DNA from: Limnephilus marmoratus | Taxonomy: Eukaryota > Arthropoda > Insecta > Trichoptera > Limnephilidae | Direction of reading: 5' to 3' | DNA length: 64,000 bases | NCBI GenBank assembly: GCA_917880885.1 | Contig: OU862919.1 | Coordinates: forward strand, 14,340,001 to 14,404,000 | Shown: positions 20,290-31,749 of the stretch, piece by piece | Layout of the letters: every line of letters starts with the position of its first letter | How positions within the stretch are numbered: the first letter of the stretch is position 1 | Notes under the pieces: generated by a model | Told to the model about the DNA's origin: nothing | What the model saw: only the letters and a program-made list of their open reading frames with translations | Databases searched by the model: none | Position numbers and translations under genes: made by a program

Positions 20290-20940
20290 TTTAGAAGTGA
20301 GAAATTTTTTCTATAAATAGTATTTTCTGTTTCTAAATTCCTAAAATATTCCATGTCTTTCTGTATTTTGGATTAAAAAATATGAAATTTAAGCGTATTA
20401 TATGTACACATTAAGGTGGTCCAAAAACTTTTTTTATTATTTTTCTTTTGGCTACCCCGTGAATTTGTTACACGTATTCATAGAATTAACATAGTAAAAT
20501 TTCAGCGAGATAGCTCAAGTAGAAAGGGGTGCTCAATCGAGTGTTGTTTTTGAATTTTTTGTGTAAAATGCTTAATTTTTACTTTTTGCTACAGGCCAGT
20601 TTCGTGTGTTAAACTACTAAATAAATATTAAAATAAACTACTGAAGAGTTTTAAAGACAAATTTGAATGGTATTTGATACTTATTTAGTAGACTGTGAAG
20701 TGAATCAGTGTAGTAAAATGTGTTCATCTGCTCGAACAAAATACGAAATTTTTCTACTTGGGGTTTGAGATATTGAGCCATTGATGAGGCTTAACCAACA
20801 TCATACTCTTCGGCAAGCTTTACTCCGTTATCACTACATATTTAAATGATTTCAAAAATGCGAAAATTTCCGCGCACGTACTTATTCAAGAACTTATAAA
20901 AGTATGAAGTAAATCTAGTATTCCGACCAGACGACAAAAT
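20290..20940. other. Probable 5' non-coding part of the following multi-copy pseudogene
   Basis: AT-rich with no frame. It includes AAGGTGGTCCAAAAACTTTTT near 20,414. It leads into the coding-like relic at 20,945 and may be part of the same element. Confidence 0.3.
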
Positions 20941-20944
20941 CACA

Positions 20945-22097
20945 GCATTGAAAAACTGATTAAGTTTCCTAAGAACTGGCTGCTATTGAAGAAAAATAGA
21001 GGAAGAAATTCTGAAGCACAAAGAAAAGGAGAGTATTTGTTAAAAAAAGAACTAGAAAAACTTTTTGATAGTGCCCATGCAAGCGCTTTGAATTTGATAA
21101 AAATTGCGGAAGACAGAGTGTTTCTCATCGATCAAAGATGAGAACGTAAGATGATTATGACCTCAATCGACAAGAAACTAGAAAAGGTCAAAGAAAGTTC
21201 TCTAAAACGCAAACAAAGATCTGAAGAATTGAAAGAAGTGGCTGCTAAAATAATGCTTCATCTTCGGTGGTGTCGAGACAAGAGTTAGAACTTGAGTGCA
21301 ACTTCAGTAGCACTTCTAGTAATGCTAGCATATTAGAGGATAAGTCCAAAGATGAGTTTGTAGTGCGTTGAGCTGTCTACAAGTGACATATTTACACAAT
21401 ACGTTACCAGTGCGTTTCATCGTAACAAGATTTAAACTAATCAAGGGAGAAGAATAACAAATTGTTCGATTTGTTAGTTATCATCTACACCAAAGTTTGA
21501 ATCGAGGCGTCTTTGACAGCAGATGCACCAGTAAATTACTTAATACTTTGGAATAGCATAAAATTGTACGAAGTCATTGATTCCGAAATCAGTATAGCAG
21601 CTAGGGGTGTCTTAGAGCGTCACTTATGGTATTTGTCAGATGAACTAGTCGCATTTAACTTGTTTTCTGAGAAGCTGTCTGATGCTGAGAAACAGGCCAC
21701 TGTTCAAAAAATAAATTCTGATGTCGGTAATCGTTCAGTACAAGGTGATTCTGCTAAGCTTGCCTCAGAGGTTACATTAGAAGCTTTTGCAACACAAAGA
21801 ACGTTGAAAACGCTCTTAGCTCTTTATATCAAGGACTCTTTCTTGCGATTACCTCCTGAGACTTGGAATAACAATGTTAATTACCTTCAGGGCAAAAGCT
21901 GAGTCAAAAATTTGGGTATTATTAATGATACAGCGGAGAGAGGTGTTAAACTATTTGAAGATTACAACACGATACTCACTAAGAATGAGGAAGAAAAGCA
22001 ATTTTTACTTCACATCGTTGAACAAAACAGAAAAATCGTTTTTACTGAAACATTCAAAAAGGAGTTAACAAACGTAGTTTTGAAAGATTGCGACTAA
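20945..22097 (+). pseudogene. Relic of a multi-copy arthropod transposase-like gene family
   Basis: An N-terminal piece (from about 20,955) reads LLLKKNRGRNSEAQ, KKELEKLFDSAHASALNLIK and EDRVFLIDQR-stop. After about 300 bp of broken frames, 21,513-21,902 reads DAPVNYLILWNSIKLYEVID, RHLWYLSDELVAFNLFSEKL, and 21,912-22,097 reads NDTAERGVKLFEDYNTILTK and EEKQFLLHIVEQNRK. I recall this combination (LFDxAHANAL near the N-terminus; LWYLSPELV and NDTAERGVKLxEEYN near the C-terminus) as a large uncharacterised family repeated in insect genomes. I cannot name its superfamily. The middle, including any catalytic core, is missing, and stops and frameshifts are present. Confidence 0.5.
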
Positions 22098-22099
22098 TA

Positions 22100-22640
22100 T
22101 TATGTTAATTATTGCTTTTTTATCAAAATTTTGTTCAAATTTAAATACGTTTTATACTTATTTGACTAAAATACTTGTAATATTAATAAACCTTAAATTA
22201 CGTGTTTTACTTGAAATCCAGAACTTTTGTCAGAAACTTCTAATTCGATGAGCATCCCCTTGTATATAAGATAGGGGGCTGATAATCGATCATGTTGATC
22301 TCTGTAGATACTATACATATATATCTTTTTTTAAATTCTTTTAACCACCACTGTTTAATATCCACATAATATAATACCCACGCACAGGCTTCGCCTTTGT
22401 GGGACGAGTTTTTGTTTTTCGAAAAAGGCCGTTATGAGCTTACCTTGTTAAACGTATTTTCTACAAACCTTGGGTTTTAACTCAAAACATTAGAAAAATG
22501 CACGTCATTCCAATAGATTAGAGAATGAGATGAATCTCTTTGAATGGAATATGAAGATTACCACCTAAAAATATCGAGTCGTATAAAAGTCGCTCCATCC
22601 ATTTTTAGCCAAACTTGTGACTTACAAAATGTAAGTATAA
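22100..22640. other. Unassigned AT-rich stretch
   Basis: Nothing recognised. It lies between the pseudogene and a SINE fragment. Confidence 0.4.
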
Positions 22641-22641
22641 C

Positions 22642-22700
22642 CGATCATTGCGTTTGGGTCCCACCCGGGATCCCTCGGCTGGCTAAGTGCCTCCGTACAT
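22642..22700 (+). mobile_element. SINE fragment lacking box B
   Basis: CATTGCGTTTGGGTCCCACCCGGGATCCCTCGGCTGGCTAAGT matches the middle of the SINE head at 34,385-34,440 but lacks the GTTCGATTCC box B. It abuts the start of an endonuclease/RT relic. Confidence 0.5.
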
Positions 22701-22739
22701 GACGCTACTTACAAGCTACTCGATCCTCGTGCAAGTATA

Positions 22740-24728
22740 ATGCGCGCCGATTGTAAGTTGAATTATAATCCCGTGATGAACTGTCTAAGAATAATGTACT
22801 TGAACGCGAGAAGCATCCGTAATAAGTTTGACGAGATCGAAGAAAAAGGTAGAAGTTTGCCGTATATTGTACATGTCCTCGTCATCACGGAAACGTGGCT
22901 TTGTTGGAGAGGAAAAGTTTTACTCCCTAAGTGGTTACAAAAGTGCTTTTGCTTCTCGCCCCAACGAAGGAGGCGACGTAGATTGGTACTATGAAGTGTG
23001 CAATTATTGAAAATTTTTCAAATGAAATTTCCTTTTTGGGCAGTCTTCGTAGCAGTGATAGGAAACCAGTCAACATTTATGCTATCTATCGAAAACCTAA
23101 CACAAACATGTAGGATTTTCTAATACATCTAGAAAGCATACTGAACGAAAGTAGACATATATCCACACACTCTTAGTAAAATTTTTGCAATATTTTAGAA
23201 TCTTACAATTTTTCAATACACAACAAAACATTTCCCACGAGAGTCACTAATACAAACAGCACCATTATAGATCACTTCATATCAAATAGGCAAAACATTC
23301 AGACTACTATATCGAATATTGATGACCCACTTAGTGACCATAACATACTTGTTGTTGATTAAAAGAACTTAAAAAAATGTTTTGATAATAGAACCAAATC
23401 CCGGATTACGAGACCTATCATCAACAGTATGTCAGTAAAATCCTATCTTCTTGATAACAATTTCACGATCGACTTAAGCAACTCAGAAGACCCAATTAAA
23501 AGATTCAATAATAACATTAAAAGGCAATAAATCAGATACAACTACACCAAAAACAGGATTAGGAAATCGGAAACAACTGAATACTCCGTGGTTTGATTCC
23601 AAATTAAATTCTTTTATTAAAGAACGAAACCAGATCCACAACCAGTGGAAACAAGACCCTGGTAATCTTACTATTGTAACACTTAAAAAGAGGTTGAGAA
23701 ATACCATTACTAATTATAGGCGAAGTCTCAAACACAAATATTATGCAAACAGTTTTCAACAAAACCAAAATAACCCCACTAAAACTTGGAAAATCATAAA
23801 CTCTATTCTATCAAACCGAGCACATAAACCAACTAACGAAATAGAATCCCTCATCGTACATGACTGCGAAATTAAGGATACGGGTCAAATAGCATCAGCA
23901 TTTAATGAGGTTTTCCTCTCAATAAGAGAAAAGTTAGCAGCTACCATTCCATCATTCCGGATGACTGTAATACCGTCTTTGTGGAACCGAAGGCTTGCCA
24001 ATCCTTATACATGGCTAGGACAAACAAAGATGAGGTATTGAGGATCATCTCTAAAACAAAGCTAAAAGCAGCACCGGACTCGATGGGGTAATACCATCAG
24101 TTCTTAAGACTTGTAAAGAAGAACTAGCGGGTCACCTTACAGAACTTTTAATTGGTCACTTCCTCAGGAAAGTTTCCAAATAAATTAAAACTTGCGAAAA
24201 TAATACCTATACACAAAGGAGACCATAAAACATGTATTTCCAACTACCGTCCTATATAACTTCTATCGGTATTTTCAAAAGTATTTGAGACCATAATCAA
24301 AAATAGACTCCTAAAATACACATCTGCGAATAACATCCTTACCCCACAACAATATGGCTTTTGGAAAAATTCTAGTACTCAATGTGCCGCCTTTGATTTT
24401 TTATCTCTACCCTTCAACAGTATATAGACCAGGGTGAATATGTGGCAGCCATATTTATAGATCTCAAAAAAGCCTTTGATACGGTCAATCATGAAATACT
24501 CAAGAAATTGGAATATTTGGGAATTGTTGGGAAGCCCCTAAATCTCCTCCGAAACTACTTAGATGATAGATTTTGTCTTGTTGAAGTAGGGGTCTCAAGT
24601 GGCTTAGGTAGAATCACGTGTAGAGTGCCACAGGGATCAATTCTTGGTCCTCTGCTTTTCTTGCTATATGTGAATGAAATAACTAAATGTGGTATCTCTG
24701 GAAAACTCCAACTTTATGCGGATGATAC
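22740..24728 (+). pseudogene. CR1/L2-like LINE ORF2 relic (endonuclease and RT)
   Basis: Opens with the endonuclease signature IMYLNARSIRNKFDEIEE and VLVITETWL. It then decays through many frameshifts: ILDHFISN-like and DPLSDHNILVVD segments lie near 23,260-23,360. RT motifs follow: KIIPIHKGD, SNYRPI, FSKVFETII, QQYGFWKNSSTQCA, VAAIFIDLKKAFDTVNH, CRVPQGSILGPLLFLLYVNE and LYADDTYLFI. The longest clean frame is 24,442-24,774. The YADDT box and SDHN differ from the FADDLK, DxxHP type of the other LINEs here, so this is a different clade, CR1/L2-like in my judgement. It is cut at about 24,728 by the tail of a minus-strand LINE. Confidence 0.7.
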
Positions 24729-26131
24729 TTATTTATTTATACTGCGTTTTTACAGGTTGTTCACACACATGTGAAAACAACCCAGTAATAAAAACTCAAG
24801 CACTCTTTTCAGGGTGAATTGCCTAAAACCAAAAACAAAAACTCAGTTAATTATACAAATAAGATAAAGTAAAAATATATACACAATCAATTAGCCAAAT
24901 AATATAATAATTAATTTCGGAACAGTTAAAAAAATTAGATAAAATAAACAAAACAGTTAGACATATAGAATTTAAAAACAATTCACTCAAATAATTAAAG
25001 ATAAAAATGATACATAATAATTTAGCACATATTTTTTAGCAATCGCAGAGCATTTTTTTTAATCCATATAAATTATCGAAAAAAATATCTACTTCAGCAC
25101 ACTCTATCTTATTATACAGTCGACACATTTGGGTCAGAACGCTAAAATAGGCGATATTGTTTTTAAATGTATTTACATGAAACATATTATGGCGTCTTAA
25201 GCAATGGGAATTGGGAACATTTATACCAATGTTGCTAAGACACAATGAAGTATCAAGATGGCCGTGAATTATTTTATGTAAACATATTAGGTCAGTCAAT
25301 TGCCTGCTGATTTTAAGTGTATTAATTTTGAAGTATTCAAGTTGCATGTCGTATGATCTAAGATGTTCATGTAATTGACATTTAAAAGATAACAGTTTGA
25401 GCATTTTTTTTTAACTGATTCTACAATGTTTTCATACTTGCAGTAATGTGGATTCCAAATAGTGCTTCCATATTCAAGTTTACTTCTAATTGAGGCATTG
25501 TAAAGGGTTAGAATTGATAGAGGATCTTTGAAAGGTTTACATACTCTACGAATAAATCCCATCATTTTAAATGATTTGCACTTAATGTCGTTAATGTGTA
25601 CATCAAATAAGAATTTAGAATCAAGAGTGATTCCTAGGTCTCTTATGGAGGACACTTTTTTAAGAAAAGTATTATTAATAACATAGGAAAATTCCATTAT
25701 AATTCTATTCCGAGTGAAGTTTAAAGTGTAACATTTTTCAACATTTAAGTGCATATCATTGACAGTACACCAGTTATTGAGTGTGTCGAGGTCGTTTTGA
25801 AGAAGTTGATGATCAGAAACAGACTTAATTTTACGAAAAATTTTAAGATCATCGGCGAAAAAAGCATAATCACATTTTTATTTTAAACCAAGGTCATTTA
25901 TGAATATTAGAAAAAGAAGGGGGCCCAGATTTGACCCCTGTGGTACACCAGAAATTATATCTATAGGGGATGATTTGAATCCATTAATAAATACTAGTTG
26001 CGTTCTGTTACATAAATATGAATTCACCCAGCGAAATAGGTCTCCATGTATTCTTATTTGATAGAGCTTTTAAAGTAATATGGAGTGGTTAACTTTATCA
26101 AAAGCTTTTTGGAAATCGGTATAAATAGCAT
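24728..26131 (-). pseudogene. CR1/Jockey-like LINE RT relic (minus) with 3' UTR
   Basis: Minus-strand order from about 26,130: [101 protein letters not shown], then after a frame change LICLHKIIHGHLDT and AYFSVLTQMCRLYN. There is an in-frame TAA near 25,879. A one-base frame change lies in a T9 tract at 25,404-25,412. The 3' UTR runs to 24,728, ending TATAAATAAATAAG on the minus strand. This tail lies inside the YADDT motif of the plus-strand relic, so it inserted there. The 5' end is truncated at a T15 tract. Confidence 0.75.
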
Positions 26132-26132
26132 C

Positions 26133-26640
26133 TTTTTTTTTTTTTTAAGTTTTCTTTATTCTTTGAAAATTTTTTTTTACAAATGTTGGGGATTTTTCGA
26201 CCACCATGCTAGGCACATGCCCGTGTGATTACATCTACTTGTAATCTTTTATTAAAAGAGTTACACACATAATTACAAAATTACAAAAGATTTGAAGTAA
26301 AAGATCTGTGAGGAACAAACCCATGTTGCCTAGTGTAGAGAAGGGGCTTATTATTGTCACCGATGGTGCTTGACTTCCGAGATTCTCCGTTTTTTCTGGC
26401 ACATCGTACGATGAGGAGGACCCCAAGAAAATGGTGCTCATGGGCAATGTTCCACGAAGACAAGGAAGAAGACACTCGTCCTCACGCTGCACCTGACGAA
26501 GGAGATAGTTAAAAACACACACGTAAAACAGAAAAGACCACGGTGACTCGAAAGCTCTAGTCTCACAAATGAATATCACAATCATGGGGTACATAGATCT
26601 TTTCAAGTTATTATCGTTATCTTGGCTCTCTCGAGGCCAA
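26133..26640 (-). mobile_element. Poly(A)-tailed minus-strand retroelement end, unrecognised
   Basis: A T15 run at 26,133-26,147 (poly(A) on the minus strand) is followed by GC-richer sequence with a 123-aa minus-strand frame (26,235-26,606) that is open for 372 bp. I do not recognise the protein. It may simply be the 3' part of a retroelement in an uninformative frame. Confidence 0.35.
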
Positions 26641-26899
26641 TACTGGACCCATAAATTCTGGAGAACCTTGTGTGTCGGAAGAGAGCCGCTGATTTCATAT
26701 GAATTAATCTAATTGGGGGTTAATAATCCTGATGAAGGAACCTTTATTCAGTCTTAAACATGCGTAAACAACACATTTTACAAAAGAGAGTTAAAAAAAC
26801 GTGCGTCCCGCAAAAACTCAGAAAGTAGTTCCGGTACGATCAAGAAAATTATATGGTGTGGTAGATCTCTATCCCCCTCCAAGATGAAGGTTCCCGATT

Positions 26900-27125
26900 T
26901 TACCTAAAGGGCGTGCTTTTGAAGATATAAGGGCAGGAAGTTTCACCATCTACAAATTTCAAGAACAGTCTTCCGGAAAGTTCTAGAAAGTATTCGAGAG
27001 CATTCCACAATATTCCAGAACATCCTGGAATGTTCGGGAATAGGGAATCTGAAACATCATTGTGGAACATTCCAGAAAACTCTCGAATGTTGTCCTGAAC
27101 GAAGCCGGGTAACCCAGCTAGTAAT
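26900..27125 (-). mobile_element. Dispersed element end carrying heat-shock-element-like array
   Basis: On the minus strand the element starts TTACTAGCTGGGTTACCCGG at about 27,125, similar in style to the CTAGCTGACCCGG starts at 30,910 and 47,908. Inside, alternating TTC/GAA pentamers are packed densely. The other border is not clear. Confidence 0.45.
26958..27095. promoter_or_regulatory. Cluster of heat-shock-element-like nGAAn arrays
   Basis: TTCCGGAAAGTTCTAGAA (26,971-26,988) is a perfect run of four alternating pentamers. TTCCAGAACATCCTGGAATG (from 27,013), continuing TTCGGGAA, gives six with one imperfect unit. GAACATTCCAGAA at 27,065-27,077 and following bases give several more. HSF trimers bind three or more nGAAn units in alternating orientation, so the pattern fits HSF binding. 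No gene promoter is visible next to it; it sits within a repeat. Confidence 0.5.
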
Positions 27126-27655
27126 ACAATAAGTGGCCATTGCATTTGATCAGAGTTTTCATGTAATTGGTAAGTCCTTATAAATATTGCCATAATTATA
27201 ATGATTAAACATTTGTTTTTTTATAGATAAGTAAGATTTCTAACCCATGTTTGTGAATTTTGCCATCTTTAATATTTATTTCATTGCAAATTTTGTAAGT
27301 TTCCTTCAGCTTAATTATTTTCACCGTATCTCAGCAAGCCTGGGACCAACAAACCTTTTATTAATTTTAAAACCTAAAATGTTTGCATTAAAAAAGGTTA
27401 CAAACAAAAAACGACCCCTCACTGACAGATGTGTGAGAACCAGTCGACTAACATGGAATGATAGTGTATGTCAAGCGGAGGAATACAAAGCAGTTTAATG
27501 ATGGAAGCCAAGCCATCTGATATTTGACCCGAGAGAGCGTCGTGGTTTACATGATTGTCGCCGTGGAGAGGCAAGGCAAATGAGTTGCTAGGAGCAAAAA
27601 TTAAGTGGAATACCATAATCGACGAGGCTTAAACACCACAAGAAATTATGACAAC
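27125..27655. other. Unassigned stretch
   Basis: A short frame at 27,247-27,498 (83 codons) has no recognisable domain and is probably chance. Otherwise nothing recognised. Confidence 0.35.
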
Positions 27656-27657
27656 AT

Positions 27658-27848
27658 TTTTTTTTTTTTTTAAAGACAACCCGAAAAAACCCGAAAAAAC
27701 CCGAAAATATTTTAAAATCTTCTACTACCACCACAGTAAGCCAAAAATGTTGCTTGAGACGTGATGGAGGACTTAGTCATTCGAGGAATCGAACACGGAA
27801 CGCCTGGGTGGGACCCAAACGCGAAACCCTCTCAACCACTGACCGGTC
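27658..27848 (-). mobile_element. tRNA-derived SINE, copy 3
   Basis: On the minus strand the head GACCGGTCAGTGGTTGAGAGG is followed by the box B region GTGTTCGATTCC. The 3' hairpin seen in other copies is replaced by three tandem ACCCGAAAA-like units (about 27,678-27,706) before the A tail (T-run 27,657-27,671 on plus). Confidence 0.75.
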
Positions 27849-28212
27849 AAAGGATTAACTTTTAAAGATTAAACTTCTTTGTAATATTTAATCATTTAAA
27901 ATAATTATAAATACTCTTAAATAAAATATTACTTATTAAAAATATTATTAATAAAAAAATAAAAGTTTTCTGACTTTATGTCCAGGTTAAATCATGAATG
28001 ACGACAAATTAACCGTGCGAGGAACAATACAAACTCATATTTCAATTTAAAAATTACTTGCATTAGCTTTAATTATTTTTCCTTATGCTGCCATCTTTGG
28101 AATGATTGCAAAAGTCTTGCCAGAATATATTTATATAACCTAGATGGTGTCTCGGAAATATTCTGTGAACAAGTATCGTGTCATACCTATTCTATTTTCA
28201 TATGTTCATTTA

Positions 28213-29359
28213 CAGCCTTACTAAAAAAAACCACAGCACGCCCGATAACACACGTTGCTGCAGCAACATGAATAAAACAAAAATACACTAAAACACGATA
28301 ACATTACTAATAACGTTTGTTCTTAAAATATATTTTATAGGTCTGGCAACAATGTAATTTTTCATAGTGTAAGTACTAAATTGTGTGTTTTCCTTCATAA
28401 CCGCCAGGTGGCGCGCGGGCGCCTGCGCATTCGTCGTTCGGGCTGAAAGCGCGAAAATAAAATCACTCCTCGGATGTGTGTGTATTATTATTACTTACTC
28501 AAATGTGATCGTAATTTCTAATAATATGACTAATTCACCATTACATTCGTATAATTGATATATTTACCGAGTTTTTGTGGTTTTTAATAAGTTTTAGTCA
28601 AGTTATAATAAAAATAATCATACTTTGAAAATTGAAATGTCAAAAAGGATTTTATATAAAACATGATAATTCAAATTTACATTTAAACGTTTTTATTTTA
28701 TGAGAATTTCATAAAAGTGGTGTTTTTTTTTTAAATATTAATATCTAATACATGTGTTCCTAAACTAATCAAAGAAATTAACGTCTTTAGAGATGCAAGA
28801 AGTGTGTTATAAAAGTCAGTATCATTTTTTAGGTTAGTTTTTTGGCAATAAAAAAACTTTGAAAATTTTTATTACTTTTTTATTGCATGCACGAGGAAAA
28901 AGTGAGGTGACAGTTTCGTTCCGAATTCATTATATAAAAGGTCTGTATTTTTTAAATTTTGTTTTTTTATAAATTTCTGTACACTTTCATCAAATATGTT
29001 TTGGTAAACTAAAAATTCCATTTTTTTTCGCGCTTGAATCTTAATATATGGCAGTTTTTTAAAACTAAAGCGTATTTCAAGTACACAAATCTAAAAGGTA
29101 ATTTTATCTAGTTTTCAAAAGTGGTTTTGTTTTTACGACACCTTCAAAAATAAGAAATATATACAACATTCAAAATACTTAGGAAAAAATCCAAATTTCG
29201 TTAAAACATCATTACTAAAACAGAGATAAACTACCCTCTCAGACTATGTAAACCAAGTGTATTTTTTTCCATGAACAATTTTTTTAATTAGTAATGTTTT
29301 CACATCCGCGGCCGTTTGTCAATTGAATAAAATTTTCACTGGGTTTTTTAGTAAGGCTG
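28213..29359 (+). mobile_element. 1,147-bp DNA element with TIRs and TTA duplication, copy 2
   Basis: The left end CAGCCTTACTAAAAAAAACC and the right end CTGGGTTTTTTAGTAAGGCTG form inverted repeats, and TTA flanks both sides (28,210-28,212 and 29,360-29,362). Its interior is about 1.05 kb similar to 7,630-8,688. No transposase frame was seen. TTA duplications occur in PIF/Harbinger elements, but the CAG...CTG ends are not diagnostic. Confidence 0.75.
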
Positions 29360-29689
29360 TTAGTGTTTAATATTATATTCAATGGTTAAATTATCCTGTT
29401 TAGTGATGGAAAGAGTCGACATTACTTTTACTAGATCATTGTATATCGGGGACTATCTTAATGTTAATTATCAAGTGGAGCTCGTTTCTTCCTTCTGAAT
29501 TGTGGCGAAAATCGATAGAATTGCTGTGCCCACGATTCAAAAAACGTGAATAACGATTAAGATAGATTAAGCATGAAACCAAAAATTTCGAAATAAAGGT
29601 GCCTGGTCAAAATGATCGAATAAATTTTAAAAAGTAAACTTTGTGGACAGGTACAATGGCCACTGCGGTGATTATAAAAGGCAAACAAC

Positions 29690-29930
29690 CGTCGCCCGCT
29701 AAGTAAGAAAAAAAAATCGAGTGCGGTTCACCAAAAACAATCTCAACCAATAGGAGCCTTTAAAATTGTGGTCATAATCAAGCGGTCAATGAGCGCAGAC
29801 CTAGCATCAATTCCATGTCATATCTCAACCAATATAATGAAAGCGGCCAATGAGCGAAGTTTGATGCTTTGAATTTCAAATCACAGCGAGGCTAAAGTAG
29901 TTTCACTTCAAAAACCTATCTCAATTCTCA
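29690..29930 (+). repeat. CCAAT-bearing dispersed repeat, copy 2
   Basis: CAAAAACAATCTCAACCAATAGGAGCC through GAGGCTAAAGTAGTTTCACTTCAAAAA, rearranged relative to the other copies: the AACCAATAGGAGC block comes first. CCAAT boxes are seen near 29,749, 29,839 and 29,859. Confidence 0.65.
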
Positions 29931-29934
29931 ACTG

Positions 29935-30360
29935 CCCAACATAACTACTCGACCAGGGCAGAACGCCAAAATGTAGAAATTTTCAATTTTATGCTACAAA
30001 ATTATACATAATGCTCCACCAATCAAACAAAAATAAAAAAGGAACTGAAAATATTTTAAAAATAAATCAAAACATGGCTGAGAGAACAGAAAAAAACAGT
30101 GATACAATGTAAAGACAACTAGAAACTAAATCCAAAAATATTACATCTGTAGCTACCTGCGCTGTGAGAAGTACTTACTTAAGAATTCAAATTCAAGCAA
30201 TTCAAATTCCAATTCTTTTGAACAGCAAGCTGAAACAAATTGTACTGTTTATTTATTTTTTAACTCATGACACTCCATATCCACTCCACTCCACTCGTCA
30301 CACTCCATATGTTGATAACATGGTGAAAATTTTAATGGCACATAAAAAAACTATCAACCG
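29935..30360. other. Unassigned stretch
   Basis: AT-rich with no coding signature. CACTCCA repeats at 30,270-30,310. Confidence 0.35.
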
Positions 30361-30394
30361 ATGATTCTAGAGCTTTCTTTTAACTGTGTTTACG

Positions 30395-30840
30395 TAGCAC
30401 GTTCAATTGCTACATTGGTGACACCGACGTTCACATTAGTGACCACGAAGTTTACATTTGTGAATCCGACAGTGAACACGACGCGTGCAAGTACGTCTAC
30501 CGCGAGCACGTCGCGCACAAAATAAACTCTTCGGTGATAAATTTCGCGCACCAATCATCATCATCATGTCCCTCACGAGCGGTACATCCGAGGAAATGGG
30601 TAAACCCATCAATCAGCCACTACTAACACGGATGGAGCGGTTGATGCAGCCTCTCCAACAAGAGCTCGCTACTTTGAGGCGCGAAGTTTCGACACTACGC
30701 TCTGGCCAGCATAGGAGGAGCGCCACCCCGCATCGTTGGAGCAATCGTTCCCGCAGTCGGTCCAGAGGTCGTCAGCCCGAGGGAACATGCTGGTACCACT
30801 GGAAGTATGGGACGAAGGCAAGCAAGTGCACAAAGTAAAT
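30395..30840 (+). pseudogene. Ty3/gypsy-type gag fragment with leader
   Basis: The leader ACATTGGTGACACCGACGTTC (30,413 onward) resembles the region just after the 5' LTR of insect gypsy/Mag-type elements. The frame (30,485-30,838) contains LTRMERLMQPLQQELATLRR, an Arg/Ser-rich stretch SRSRSRGRQPEG and C-WYHWKYG-x4-KC. That is the single zinc-knuckle-like end (CWYHRRFGxxAxxC) seen in such Gags. Only the very start and very end of gag are joined (117 aa, far shorter than the usual 300-plus), so an internal deletion is likely. It stops at TAA 30,836-30,838 and no protease/RT follows. Replication-defective. Confidence 0.55.
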
Positions 30841-30904
30841 AAAGACCGCTTCAAAACACGAAACCCTAAAGAGAAAGACTGTGAAAACTTAGAGTTTATT
30901 CTTA

Positions 30905-31742
30905 AACTAGCTGACCCGGAAAAATTCGTACCGCCTCAGAATCAATAACTGTTGTGATAACTTATTAGCTGAATTAAATTCAGTTTTTTTTATTAAATTG
31001 GCATGGCATTTTGTGAGCACACTATACATTTTTGTGATTTTCTTACTCTGCCATTTACTTACGGGAATTGCGTTTCATTTTATTTACGCGTGTGAGGGAG
31101 ATTTATTATAATTATTGTATTTTTCCTTTAGAGGGGTGCAGACATACGTTCACCGATTTTCCCACTTTCGACTGTTGACATTTAGTGTGTAAGAAAGAGG
31201 GGCAGCATTATATATTTAAGAATAAAAGCAAAACAATCAGCGCATTGACATTTGATATTTTTGAAATTTTGGAAATCACTCACTTCTCAATATTATAATT
31301 ATCACAATATTCCTTCAGCTTCAGCAATAACAGAGTGGAAGATACTCTTAATATCGCCCTGGTGTAAGACCACCGTTCAGAATTGAAACGTTGCTTGAAA
31401 TGGCTTTAGCCGTGTTTGGTGACCAGATCTGAATAGCCAGGTACTTCCCCACCTTCCTCTTCCCCATCACCTTCCCCATCACCCCTCCCCACCATCTTCA
31501 GCTACACAACATACCCCAATTGGGATACAAAAAAAGCTCTTTCAAAAGATTAGAATTCGTTCCATACAAAATGTGAGGAAAAGAATTTTCTTCATAATTT
31601 TTTTCCTGATTTTTACCGATGTCAATAGCTATTCCGCTATTCGGGGAGGAGACAAATCCAACAAATCAAAGATCATAAAAATCGGTCCAGCCGTTATCGA
31701 GTTATAAATAGTAACTAACCCGACTTTGTTTTATATATTAAG
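30905..31742 (+). mobile_element. Dispersed element D, copy 1, with internal insertions
   Basis: Starts ACTAGCTGACCCGGAAAAAT..TTCGTACCGCCTCAGAATC and ends AAAATCGGTCCAGCCGTTATCG...TTTTATATATTAAGATTA. The same start and end occur at 47,908-48,403 with about 490 bp between. Here the middle is enlarged by blocks also seen at 53,170-53,420 and by repeat C (31,330-31,480). Confidence 0.6.
31330..31480 (+). repeat. Dispersed repeat C, copy 2 (plus)
   Basis: GAGTGGAAGATACTCTTAATATCGCCCTGGTGTAAGACCACC...TTTGGTGACCAGATCTGAATAGCC is the inverted counterpart of 16,300-16,430. Confidence 0.6.
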
Positions 31743-31749
31743 ATTATGC

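Noticed and set aside
26235..26606. 123-codon minus-strand frame as a gene
   Set aside because: Not recognised, and it sits next to a poly(A) tail in a retroelement-like segment, so I list only the element with low confidence.
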